This document shows, piece by piece, positions 7,741 to 14,392 of a stretch of 14,392 bases of DNA. The position numbers and the translations under genes were made by a program. The notes below the pieces were generated by a model. The model searched no databases. It was given only the letters and a program-made list of their open reading frames with translations, and had not been told where the DNA came from. The number at the start of each line of letters is the position of its first letter. The first letter of the stretch is position 1. This DNA comes from an uncultured Prevotellaceae bacterium (lineage in GTDB: Bacteria > Bacteroidota > Bacteroidia > Bacteroidales > Bacteroidaceae): NCBI GenBank assembly GCA_945827465.1, contig CALZOH010000065.1:1-14392 (forward strand), in the 5' to 3' direction.

Positions 7741-10700
7741 ATGACATTTACAAACTTTATAAAGCGCCCGGTACTATCAACTGTTATTTCTATTTTAATC
7801 GTGATTCTGGGTTTTATCGGTTTGGTTACGCTACCTATTGAGCAGTATCCGAATATTGCTCCTCCAACGATTATGGTGCGTACAACTTATACTGGTGCTG
7901 ATGCCCGTACAGTAGAAAACTCTGTGCTGGCTCCCTTGGAGGAAAACATCAATGGTGTGGAAGGTATGACCTACATGACTTCCTCTGCTGATAATTCCGG
8001 TTCGGCCAGCATTACCGTGTACTTCAACCAGGATATTGATCCTGATATGGCTGCTGTGAACGTGCAGAACCGCGTACAGCAGGCTCAGTCATTGCTGCCT
8101 GCCGAAGTTACTCGTGTGGGTGTGATGGTTATGAAACGTCAGTCTTCGCAGGTGTTGATGTTCTCTTTGACTACTGAAGACGGACGTTACGATGATGAGT
8201 TCCTTACGAATTATGCCGATATCAACTTAATTCCGGCTTTGAAGCGTGTACAGGGAGTAGGTGAGGTAAACTCTCCGGGTATGAAGACCTACTCAATGCG
8301 TATTTGGCTCAAGCCTGACGTGATGAAACAATATGGCTTGATGCCGTCTGATGTTTCTGCTGTATTGGCAGAACAGAACATTGAGGCTGCTCCTGGTTCA
8401 TTTGGTGAGCGTTCTGATATGGCTTATGAATATACGATGCGTTATAAGGGACGTTTAAAGACGGCTGAAGAGTTTGGAAGCATCCTGCTTTCAAGTACCA
8501 AAGACGGTCAGTCTCTATATCTGCGCGACGTAGCCGATATTGAACTCGGCGGTTTGGAGTATTCCGTGTCAATGCGCGACAACAACCATCCGGCTGTGAT
8601 GGCTATGATTCAGCAGGTAGCCGGTTCAAATGCTAATGAGATTGCCAAGGCTTGTAAAAGCGTTCTCGAGGAGCAGGCCAAGGATTTTCCTCCCGGTATG
8701 GTATATAAGGTTACGTATGACGTAACCGAGTTTCTTTATGCCAGTATTGAAGAGGTTGTGAAGACCTTGATTTTAACGCTGGTTCTTGTATTCTTCGTGG
8801 TGTATGTCTTCTTGCAGGATATGCGCTCAACAATGATCCCGTTGATTGCCGTTCCGGTATCGTTGATCGGTACATTCTTCTTCTTGAATATTTTCGGATT
8901 TTCCATCAACTTGCTTACTTTGTCGGCCTTGCTTTTGGCCATTGCGATTGTGGTCGACGATGCCATTGTGGTAGTTGAAGCTGTCCATGCAAAACTCGAC
9001 CAAGGATACAAGAGTGCGCTAACGGCGTCTATTGATGCCATGAATGAAATATCGGGTGCTATCATTTCCATTACGTTGGTGATGGCCTCCGTATTTATTC
9101 CGGTATCATTCATTGGTGGAACGTCAGGAACATTCTATCGTGAGTTTGGTATTACGATGGCTGTGTCCATTTTCATCTCGGCTATCAACGCACTTACCCT
9201 TTCGCCGGCTCTGTGTGCCATTTTCCTGAAGCCAAAGAATGAAGATGGTTCGGAGCGCAAGATGAGTCGCATTGATCGTATGCACGCTTCGTTTAACGTA
9301 GCATTTGACAAAACAGTAGAAAAATACAAGCGCGGAGTTGAAACTTGGATCAAACGTCCGATTCTTGTAGTTGGAAGTTTGATTATCGGAATCGTAGTGC
9401 TGATTGTATCCATGGCTACCACTCGTACCGGTTTGGTTCCTGATGAAGATACCGGTACAATCTTCTGTACGCTTTCTATGCCTCCTGCTACCAGTCAGGC
9501 ACGTACGCAACAAGTGATCAATACGGTTGACTCTATGTTAGGAGCAAATCCGGCTATTGCTACTCGTGTGCAGTTGGTAGGTTATAACTTTATAGCCGGT
9601 CAAGGTTCTGACCAGGCTACATTCATCATTAAGTTAAAGCCTTTTGCCGAGCGTAATATGGGACAGAGTGCCAATGCTGTATTAGGTATGATTTATCTGC
9701 AGACATCTAAAATCAAGGATGCTCAGATTATTGCCTTTGCTCCTCCGATGATTTCCGGATTCTCTGCTACCAATGCTTTGACCCTATCAATGCAAGATAA
9801 GACGGGTGGTGACTTGAACAAGTTCTTCGAGGTAACCAAGGATTTCTTGGCCGAGTTGAATAAGCGTCCTGAAGTTCAATTGGCGATGACTTCTTATAAT
9901 CCGAATTATCCACAGTATATGGTGGATGTGAATGTGGCTAAGTGTAAGCAGGCCGGCATCACTCCTTCAACTGTACTGACTACTTTGCAGGGTTACTATG
10001 GAGGTTTGTATGCTTCAAACTTTAACTCTTATGGTAAGTTATACCGTGTGATGATTCAGGGAACGGTAGAGAGCCGTATGCATCCCGAAGGATTGAACGA
10101 CATTTATGTTCGTACTCCGTCGGGAATGGCTCCTGTCAGTGAGTTCTGTTCTTTGCGTCGTGTGTATGGTCCGGCCAATATTAACCGCTTCAACCTCTTT
10201 ACCAGTATCAGTGTGAATGTAACGCCTAATACAGGTTATTCTTCGGGTGATGTTATCAAGGCCATTTCAGAAGTGTCGTCTACTTCTCTGCCCGCTGGTT
10301 ACGGATATGAATATTCCGGTTTGACTCGTGAGGAGCAGAAAGCCAGCAATACTACCGGTTTGATCTTCATTCTGTGTATCATCTTCGTCTACCTCATTTT
10401 GAGTGCTCAGTACGAAAGCTACCTTTTGCCGTTATCTGTTATTCTGTCTATCCCGTTCGGTTTAGCAGGTTCGTTCATCTTCACTCAGTTGTTTGGACAT
10501 AGTAACGACATCTACATGCAGATCTCACTAATTATGTTGATTGGTCTGTTGGCTAAGAACGCCATTTTGATTGTACAGTTTGCCCTTGAACGTCGTCAAA
10601 CTGGTATGGCTATCAAGTATAGTGCCATTTTGGGTGCGGGTGCTCGTCTGCGTCCTATTCTGATGACCTCATTGGCAATGGTCATAGGTTTGTTGCCGAT

Positions 10701-10953
10701 GATGTTTGCTATGGGTGTAGGTGCGAATGGTAACCGAACCTTGGGTGCCGCTGCTGTTGGTGGTATGTTGATCGGTATGATTTGTCAGATCTTCATCGTT
10801 CCTGCCTTGTTCGTGTTCTTCCAGTACTTGCAGGAGAAGATCAAGCCTATGAAGTTTGTGGGACTGATTACTGGCGAAAACGATTCAGAGTTGAAGCAGT
10901 ATACCTGTTCTATTGATAAGAATTCTTTAAGCGATAAAAAAGAAGAAAAATGA
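7741..10953 (+). CDS. RND efflux pump, HAE1 family inner-membrane subunit
   Basis: Proton-driven AcrB-like transporter of the hydrophobe/amphiphile efflux (HAE1) class, working as a trimer in the inner membrane. At 1070 residues it has full family length. The N-terminus MTFTNFIKRPVLSTVISILI is the usual cytoplasmic start and TM1, and two repeats of six membrane helices flank large periplasmic loops. The proton-relay residues are present: Asp406-Asp407 in AIVVDDAIVVVEA (AcrB D407/D408) and Lys939 in LLAKNAILIVQFA (AcrB K940). Hallmarks LPIEQYPNIAPP, SSADNSGSASITVYF and the TM11 region PILMTSLAMVIGLLPMM are intact. A hydrophilic cytoplasmic tail of about 35 residues follows TM12, somewhat longer than in AcrB. 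The stop overlaps the next start by four bases (ATGA), implying translational coupling. Sequence alone does not tell the substrate. Confidence 0.97.
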   Translation: MTFTNFIKRPVLSTVISILIVILGFIGLVTLPIEQYPNIAPPTIMVRTTYTGADARTVENSVLAPLEENINGVEGMTYMTSSADNSGSASITVYFNQDIDPDMAAVNVQNRVQQAQSLLPAEVTRVGVMVMKRQSSQVLMFSLTTEDGRYDDEFLTNYADINLIPALKRVQGVGEVNSPGMKTYSMRIWLKPDVMKQYGLMPSDVSAVLAEQNIEAAPGSFGERSDMAYEYTMRYKGRLKTAEEFGSILLSSTKDGQSLYLRDVADIELGGLEYSVSMRDNNHPAVMAMIQQVAGSNANEIAKACKSVLEEQAKDFPPGMVYKVTYDVTEFLYASIEEVVKTLILTLVLVFFVVYVFLQDMRSTMIPLIAVPVSLIGTFFFLNIFGFSINLLTLSALLLAIAIVVDDAIVVVEAVHAKLDQGYKSALTASIDAMNEISGAIISITLVMASVFIPVSFIGGTSGTFYREFGITMAVSIFISAINALTLSPALCAIFLKPKNEDGSERKMSRIDRMHASFNVAFDKTVEKYKRGVETWIKRPILVVGSLIIGIVVLIVSMATTRTGLVPDEDTGTIFCTLSMPPATSQARTQQVINTVDSMLGANPAIATRVQLVGYNFIAGQGSDQATFIIKLKPFAERNMGQSANAVLGMIYLQTSKIKDAQIIAFAPPMISGFSATNALTLSMQDKTGGDLNKFFEVTKDFLAELNKRPEVQLAMTSYNPNYPQYMVDVNVAKCKQAGITPSTVLTTLQGYYGGLYASNFNSYGKLYRVMIQGTVESRMHPEGLNDIYVRTPSGMAPVSEFCSLRRVYGPANINRFNLFTSISVNVTPNTGYSSGDVIKAISEVSSTSLPAGYGYEYSGLTREEQKASNTTGLIFILCIIFVYLILSAQYESYLLPLSVILSIPFGLAGSFIFTQLFGHSNDIYMQISLIMLIGLLAKNAILIVQFALERRQTGMAIKYSAILGAGARLRPILMTSLAMVIGLLPMMFAMGVGANGNRTLGAAAVGGMLIGMICQIFIVPALFVFFQYLQEKIKPMKFVGLITGENDSELKQYTCSIDKNSLSDKKEEK

Positions 10954-12338
10954 AAAAGACCGTTTATTTAATGCTTTCCTGCTCACTTCTCTTCGGCAGT
11001 TGCGGCATCTACAACAAATATGAGCGTCCTAATTTGGATACGTCTGATTTGATTCGTGATCTGGCTACGACTACTAGCAGTCTGTCGTCGACCGATACCA
11101 CAACATTGGGAAGTATTCCTTGGCGTCAGGTGTTTACAGATATATATCTGCAGCAGTTGATTGATTCAGCTTTGGCGAACAATACCGACTTGCTTTCGGC
11201 TGCGCTCTCTGTGAAGCAGGCAAAGGCTATGCTTTCGGCTGCCAAGTTGGCTTACTTCCCGTCCTTCTCTTTCTCTCCCAATGGGTCGTTGACTTCTTGG
11301 AATTACGGTCAGGCTAATCGCGTCTATTCTTTGCCGATTGAGGCCAGTTGGACAGTAGATCTCTTTGGCTCGCTGACCAATGCCAAGCGTGCGCAGCAGG
11401 CTGCTATGTTGCAGGCTGAAGATTACCAGCGCGCTGTTCGCTCGGGTTTGATTGCCAATGTAGCTAATTGTTATTATACCTTGCTGATGCTCGACAAGCA
11501 GTTGGAGATTTCTCGCAACTCCGAGCAACTTACCAAGCAGACATATGAGATGATGGTGCAGCGAAAGAAGTATGCTTCGGGTGTTGATGAGTCGGCTGTG
11601 CAGTCGGCTAAGGCTAACTACTATGGAGTTAAAGCCAGTATTCCTGAGATAGAGCGTCAGATTCGCGAAATTGAGAATTCGCTTTCGGTTCTTTTGTGTG
11701 AGGCTCCCGGTTATATCAAGCGTGGAAAGTTGGAGAATCAGCAACTCACTTCTGACCTGAGTGTCGGTGTGGGTGTACAGCTCTTGGCCAATCGTCCTGA
11801 TGTACATGCAGCCGAGATGAATTTGGCCAATTGCTTCTATAATGTCAATAAGGCCCGTTCGTCCTTCTATCCCAATATCTCTATCAGCGGCTCTGCTGCC
11901 TGGACCAACAACAGTGGCGCAGGTATTGTCAATCCCGGTAAGGTGTTGGCTTCGGCTGTTGGTCGTCTTACGCAGCCTATCTTCCAGCGTGGTCAGTTGG
12001 TGGCACAGCTCAAGGTAGCTAAGGCACAGCAGGAGCAGGCTTTCCTTGCTTGGCAACAATCTGTATTGAAAGCCGGAAGTGAGGTGAGCAATGCTCTTAC
12101 ACTCTATCAGTCGTCGAGTAAACGCAGTGAATTGGAGGCTGTGCAGATAGAGAGCCTTCTGCGCAATGTGGAGGTAGCCGAGAAGTTGTTCAAAGCGAAA
12201 AGTGATTACAATTATCTGAATGTGATCAGTGCCCAGCAATCATTGTTGCAGGCCCAGTTATCGAAAGTGGCCGATGATTTCAACAAGATGCAGGCGGTAG
12301 TGAACCTCTATTATGCCCTTGGCGGGGGGTCCAAATAA
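10950..12338 (+). CDS. Outer-membrane efflux factor, TolC/NodT type lipoprotein
   Basis: Outer-membrane channel of the tripartite pump, in the OprM/CusC/NodT lipoprotein branch of the TolC family. The 462-residue product has a signal peptide with lipobox ending FGSC at Cys18. Two outer-membrane efflux repeats follow: the first includes ASWTVDLFGSL and the long helical AKRAQQAAMLQAEDYQRA, the second begins with LLANRPDVHAAEMNLANC and continues through ARSSFYPNISISGSA, both classic NodT-type blocks. The length is normal. It overlaps the pump gene by four bases, so the three pump genes form one transcription unit and presumably one complex. The C-terminus is short and ends GGGSK, encoded by a run of six G at 12324-12329. 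The lpxA-like gene starts 27 bases downstream with no terminator between. Confidence 0.95.
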   Translation: MKKTVYLMLSCSLLFGSCGIYNKYERPNLDTSDLIRDLATTTSSLSSTDTTTLGSIPWRQVFTDIYLQQLIDSALANNTDLLSAALSVKQAKAMLSAAKLAYFPSFSFSPNGSLTSWNYGQANRVYSLPIEASWTVDLFGSLTNAKRAQQAAMLQAEDYQRAVRSGLIANVANCYYTLLMLDKQLEISRNSEQLTKQTYEMMVQRKKYASGVDESAVQSAKANYYGVKASIPEIERQIREIENSLSVLLCEAPGYIKRGKLENQQLTSDLSVGVGVQLLANRPDVHAAEMNLANCFYNVNKARSSFYPNISISGSAAWTNNSGAGIVNPGKVLASAVGRLTQPIFQRGQLVAQLKVAKAQQEQAFLAWQQSVLKAGSEVSNALTLYQSSSKRSELEAVQIESLLRNVEVAEKLFKAKSDYNYLNVISAQQSLLQAQLSKVADDFNKMQAVVNLYYALGGGSK

Positions 12339-12365
12339 TAGTAACCTTCAAAAGTAAGATACATT

Positions 12366-13163
12366 ATGTCTAAGAATATTCATCCCCAGGCATTCGTCGA
12401 CCCCGCTGCACAAATCGGGGACAAGGTTACGATTATGCCTTTTGCCTATATCGAAGGCGATGTTGTGATTGGTGAAGGATGTACCATTTATCCTTTTGTC
12501 AGTGTGATGAACGGTACTCGTATGGGTAAGAACAATACGGTGCATCAAGGTACCGTTTTGGCTGCAGTTCCGCAGGACTTTGAGTATGTCGGTGATAAAA
12601 CGGAGTTGGTGATTGGCGACAACAACATCATCCGAGAGAATGTGGTGATAAATCGTGCAACTTTTTCGTCGGGTAAGACGGTTATAGGTAACGGTAACTT
12701 CATCATGGAGGGTGTTCACATCTCTCATGACGTGCGTATTTGCGATCATGCCGTGATTGGTTATGGTACCAAGGTGGCCGGCTGTTGTGAAATCAACGAT
12801 CGGGCTATTTTGAGTAGTAATGTGATTGCTAATCCTGGTGCTCGCGTGGGTCGCTGTGCCATGGTGCAAAGCGGTTGTCGCTTCAGTCGTGATGTTCCAC
12901 CTTATATCGTAGCTCATCACAATCCGATTGAGTATGGTGGAGTCAATAGTACCATCCTTACCAATGCCGGTATCGATATCAAGGTGCAGAATCATATTGC
13001 AAATGCTTATCGTTTGGTATTCCATGGTAAGACGAGCTTGATGGATGGTATCAAGCAAATCATTGAACAGGTGCCCGGTGGTAGGGAAATCGACAACATC
13101 GTAGAGTTCTTGCGCTCGACCCAGATTGGAGTTATCAACAAAGAAGACTTCACGGGCGATTAA
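12366..13163 (+). CDS. lpxA: LpxA-like acyl-ACP--UDP-GlcNAc O-acyltransferase, divergent
   Basis: Left-handed beta-helix acyltransferase; true LpxA performs the first step of lipid A synthesis, moving a 3-hydroxyacyl chain from ACP to UDP-GlcNAc in the cytoplasm. The 265-residue product has LpxA length, hexapeptide repeats over about 5-190 (IGDKVTI, IGEGCTI, IGDNNII and others), the PQDF block (69-72), GNGNFIM, the catalytic HISHD with His121 (E. coli His125), DVPPY (176-180) and a C-terminal helical domain with HIANAYRLVF. Aligned by eye to remembered E. coli LpxA, it has Asn156-Pro157 for His160-Gln161, Cys140 for His144, Glu73 for Lys76, and no Arg204-Arg205. It may thus be a paralogue with a changed substrate rather than the housekeeping enzyme. 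It lies 27 bases after the outer-membrane factor, apparently in the efflux operon, and is followed by a strong terminator. Confidence 0.85.
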   Translation: MSKNIHPQAFVDPAAQIGDKVTIMPFAYIEGDVVIGEGCTIYPFVSVMNGTRMGKNNTVHQGTVLAAVPQDFEYVGDKTELVIGDNNIIRENVVINRATFSSGKTVIGNGNFIMEGVHISHDVRICDHAVIGYGTKVAGCCEINDRAILSSNVIANPGARVGRCAMVQSGCRFSRDVPPYIVAHHNPIEYGGVNSTILTNAGIDIKVQNHIANAYRLVFHGKTSLMDGIKQIIEQVPGGREIDNIVEFLRSTQIGVINKEDFTGD

Positions 13164-13196
13164 ATTCCGGATTTATTATTTTGTTAATATTTTGTT

Positions 13197-13234
13197 CAGG
13201 GGAGTAAGATGTAAGTCTTGTTCCCCTGTTTTTT
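13197..13234 (+). terminator. Intrinsic terminator of the efflux/acyltransferase operon
   Basis: A 13-bp stem including two G-U pairs (13197-13209 CAGGGGAGTAAGA against 13216-13228) closes a 6-base TGTAAG loop and is followed directly by six T (13229-13234). It lies 33 bases after the lpxA-like stop, so that gene closes the operon. Confidence 0.93.
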
Positions 13235-13313
13235 GAATTGACCCTTGTTTCTACCTGATTAAGCTATTGTTATACTCGTTTCTCGGCTGTTTACGTATTT
13301 GTATTTTCCTTAG

Positions 13314-13344
13314 TTTGTAGTAATCGGACAAATCTTTATTTTTG
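13314..13344 (+). promoter_or_regulatory. Intact promoter of the decayed regulator gene
   Basis: TTTG at 13314-13317, a spacer of exactly 19 bases and TATTTTTG at 13337-13344 match the full Bacteroidota promoter consensus. Transcription would begin near 13350, about 15 bases before the ATG of the regulator remnant. The promoter looks unspoiled although the gene behind it is broken. Confidence 0.7.
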
Positions 13345-13364
13345 TGTAAACATTATAGAGTGTT

Positions 13365-13593
13365 ATGCGTAAGATGTACCATATTGAAGTCGGGGCCTTA
13401 TCCGACTTTTTGGGAGCAACCATCCCTTCATTCCATTATGAAGATGGTCTTGAGATCATAGACCTGTATTGAAAACATCATCGTTCACGAGATCGCCTTG
13501 CAAATGCACTTCTCCGACCAATCGTTGTTCGGTCGCTTTTTCAAGAAGTGTACCGGCAAGTCACCGGCGGCTTACCGTCGTTTGTTCCGTTGA
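13365..13593 (+). pseudogene. Remnant of an AraC-type transcriptional regulator
   Basis: Two pieces in different frames. The first (13365-13472) starts with ATG and reads MRKMYHIEVGALSDFLG and on to LEIIDLY before TGA, a plausible N-terminus for a Bacteroidota AraC regulator. The second, open from 13462 to the TGA at 13591-13593, reads VHEIALQMHFSDQSLFGRFF followed by KKCTGKSPAAYRRLFR, unmistakably the second helix-turn-helix of an AraC/XylS DNA-binding domain. The effector-binding domain and first helix-turn-helix are absent, so the parent gene, normally 250-300 codons, has lost most of its middle and shifted frame. The N-terminal assignment is weaker than the C-terminal one. Lying after the efflux operon, it may once have controlled that operon, but this is inference. 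It ends about 20 bases before the end of the converging mltG. Confidence 0.8.
13387..13411 (+). terminator. Terminator-like hairpin within the regulator remnant
   Basis: AAGTCGG (13387-13393) pairs perfectly with CCGACTT (13402-13408) around an 8-base loop, and the stem runs into five T (13407-13411). It lies about 40-60 bases after the predicted start from the promoter at 13314-13344. It overlaps the remnant's first reading frame, so it could be a by-product of the coding sequence. Confidence 0.4.
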
Positions 13594-13612
13594 CGCGGTC
13601 TTGTTTTCCCCG

Positions 13613-14392
13613 TTATTTCACGCCCCGTTCGTTCAGGGCTTTGGTGTAACGTCTGGCATTGGCCAGATGTTCCGAGTAAGTCTTGGCAAATCGGTGTGTT
13701 CCCGAGAAATCTTCCTTGGCACACATGTATAGATAGTCATGTTCCGTTGCATTCAGCACGGCATTGATGCCCGCCATTGAGGGGATTCGGATCGGTCCGG
13801 GCGGTAATCCCTCCCGATTATAGGTGTTATAAGGGTTATCGATGGTCAACATGCTGTGATAAATGCGTCGTAGCTGAAATTGCTGCAGTGCAAACTTCAC
13901 GGTGGGGTCGGCTTGCAAGGGCATTCCTTGCTTGATACGGTTCAGATACATCCCTGCCACGTCGGGTTTCTCTCCGTTGTTGGCCGTTTCCTCGTCAATA
14001 ATCGATGCGAGGGTGATGACTTCTTCCGGGGTCAGTCCCAAACGGGTGGCTTTAGCCTTTTTGTCGTCTGTCCAGAAGGCCTCCGACTCCTTTTTCATCC
14101 TTTTCATCAGGTTGTCAACCGTCACGTTCCAATAGATTTCATACGTGTTGGGCAGGAACATTCCGATGATGTTGGCCGTGTCGAGGCCGTATGCGGCACA
14201 TATCGACGAGTCACGCAAGGCGTTGATCACTTCTGTCGAGTCCATCATCATCTTCTCGGCCAGGTCAGCAGCCAGTTTCTCGCGTGTTCTCACCGTCGCG
14301 ACGGTCAGTTTCACGGGGGTTTGCATGCCGCCCTTCAGTCGTCTGAGCAGTGTCAGACAGTTCATTTGGGGCTCTATAACGTAGTGTCCCGT
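13613..14392 (-). CDS. mltG: Endolytic murein transglycosylase MltG, 3' part
   Basis: MltG (YceG-like) is an inner-membrane-anchored lytic transglycosylase that cuts nascent peptidoglycan strands and may end glycan synthesis. The window holds the last 259 codons; the gene enters from the right edge (first visible residues TGHYVIEPQ), so the N-terminal membrane helix and the start lie outside. Seen are a LysM-like region (TVATVRTREKLAADLAEKM), FLPNTYEIYW, the catalytic block LASIIDEETA with the likely catalytic Glu at 13990-13988, VAGMYLNRIKQGMPLQADPT, and the C-terminal PYNTYNREGLPPGPI and AKTYSEH motifs of the family. The end NERGVK is normal. Its DNA is richer in G+C than the left of the window (33 of 60 bases at 13981-14040, 28 of 60 at 601-660). 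It converges on the AraC remnant with no clear terminator between them. Confidence 0.95.
   Translation of the reverse strand, partial: TGHYVIEPQMNCLTLLRRLKGGMQTPVKLTVATVRTREKLAADLAEKMMMDSTEVINALRDSSICAAYGLDTANIIGMFLPNTYEIYWNVTVDNLMKRMKKESEAFWTDDKKAKATRLGLTPEEVITLASIIDEETANNGEKPDVAGMYLNRIKQGMPLQADPTVKFALQQFQLRRIYHSMLTIDNPYNTYNREGLPPGPIRIPSMAGINAVLNATEHDYLYMCAKEDFSGTHRFAKTYSEHLANARRYTKALNERGVK

Noticed and set aside
11166..12239. Long - strand open frame of 357 codons
   Set aside because: It lies wholly antisense to the well-recognised outer-membrane factor and its translation resembles no protein family; it is a shadow of codon bias in the real gene.
12324..12329. Run of six G at the end of the outer-membrane factor gene, considered as a phase-variation tract
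   Set aside because: Too short for a convincing slippage tract, and a shift here would change only the last few residues.
12348..13058. Long - strand open frame of 236 codons
   Set aside because: Antisense to the LpxA-like gene; the repetitive His/Thr-rich translation reflects the hexapeptide repeats on the other strand.
13589..13620. Possible weak hairpin between the AraC remnant and mltG
   Set aside because: The stem is about six pairs with a mismatch and has no T-run on either strand, so it is not called as a terminator.
13469..13732. A + strand open frame of 87 codons running from the AraC remnant into mltG
   Set aside because: Its frame differs from the recognisable helix-turn-helix frame and it runs antisense through the end of mltG, so it is not a gene.

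Overview
The window looks like chromosomal DNA from a member of the Bacteroidales, probably Bacteroidaceae. Three things point there. The core genes dnaB, pheT and yebC have Bacteroidota-type sequence; for example the YebC begins MGRAFEYRKA rather than the common MAGHSKW. Genes lack strong Shine-Dalgarno sites. Promoters follow the Bacteroidota pattern TTTG-N19-TAnnTTTG. I see no tRNA, rRNA, insertion sequence, CRISPR array or phage gene.

Layout. Positions 160-5056 hold housekeeping genes on the + strand: replicative helicase DnaB, phenylalanyl-tRNA synthetase beta chain (PheT, with its own well-formed promoter) and the translation factor YebC. A strong hairpin terminator at 5079-5110 serves both YebC and a converging small lipoprotein gene on the - strand (5137-5532). 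That lipoprotein gene is divergent from a C_GCAxxG_C_C-family cysteine protein (5607-6068). A 390-base gene-free leader (6069-6458) then precedes a four-gene + strand operon: RND adaptor lipoprotein, RND inner-membrane pump, TolC/NodT-type outer-membrane factor (4-base overlap with the pump gene) and, 27 bases later, an LpxA-like acyltransferase. The operon ends in a textbook terminator at 13197-13234. Beyond it lie a decayed AraC-type regulator gene whose promoter still looks intact, and the 3' part of mltG on the - strand, running off the window.

How the genes work together. The adaptor, pump and outer-membrane factor should form one tripartite efflux machine spanning both membranes. The LpxA-like enzyme travels with them. 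By eye it keeps the catalytic histidine but lacks several other active-site residues of ordinary LpxA, so it may be a specialised paralogue whose acylated product is linked to the pump or to envelope remodelling. This pairing, the dead regulator beside it and the structured leader in front of it are the most interesting parts of the window. No wholly new system is evident; the other genes are ordinary conserved ones.
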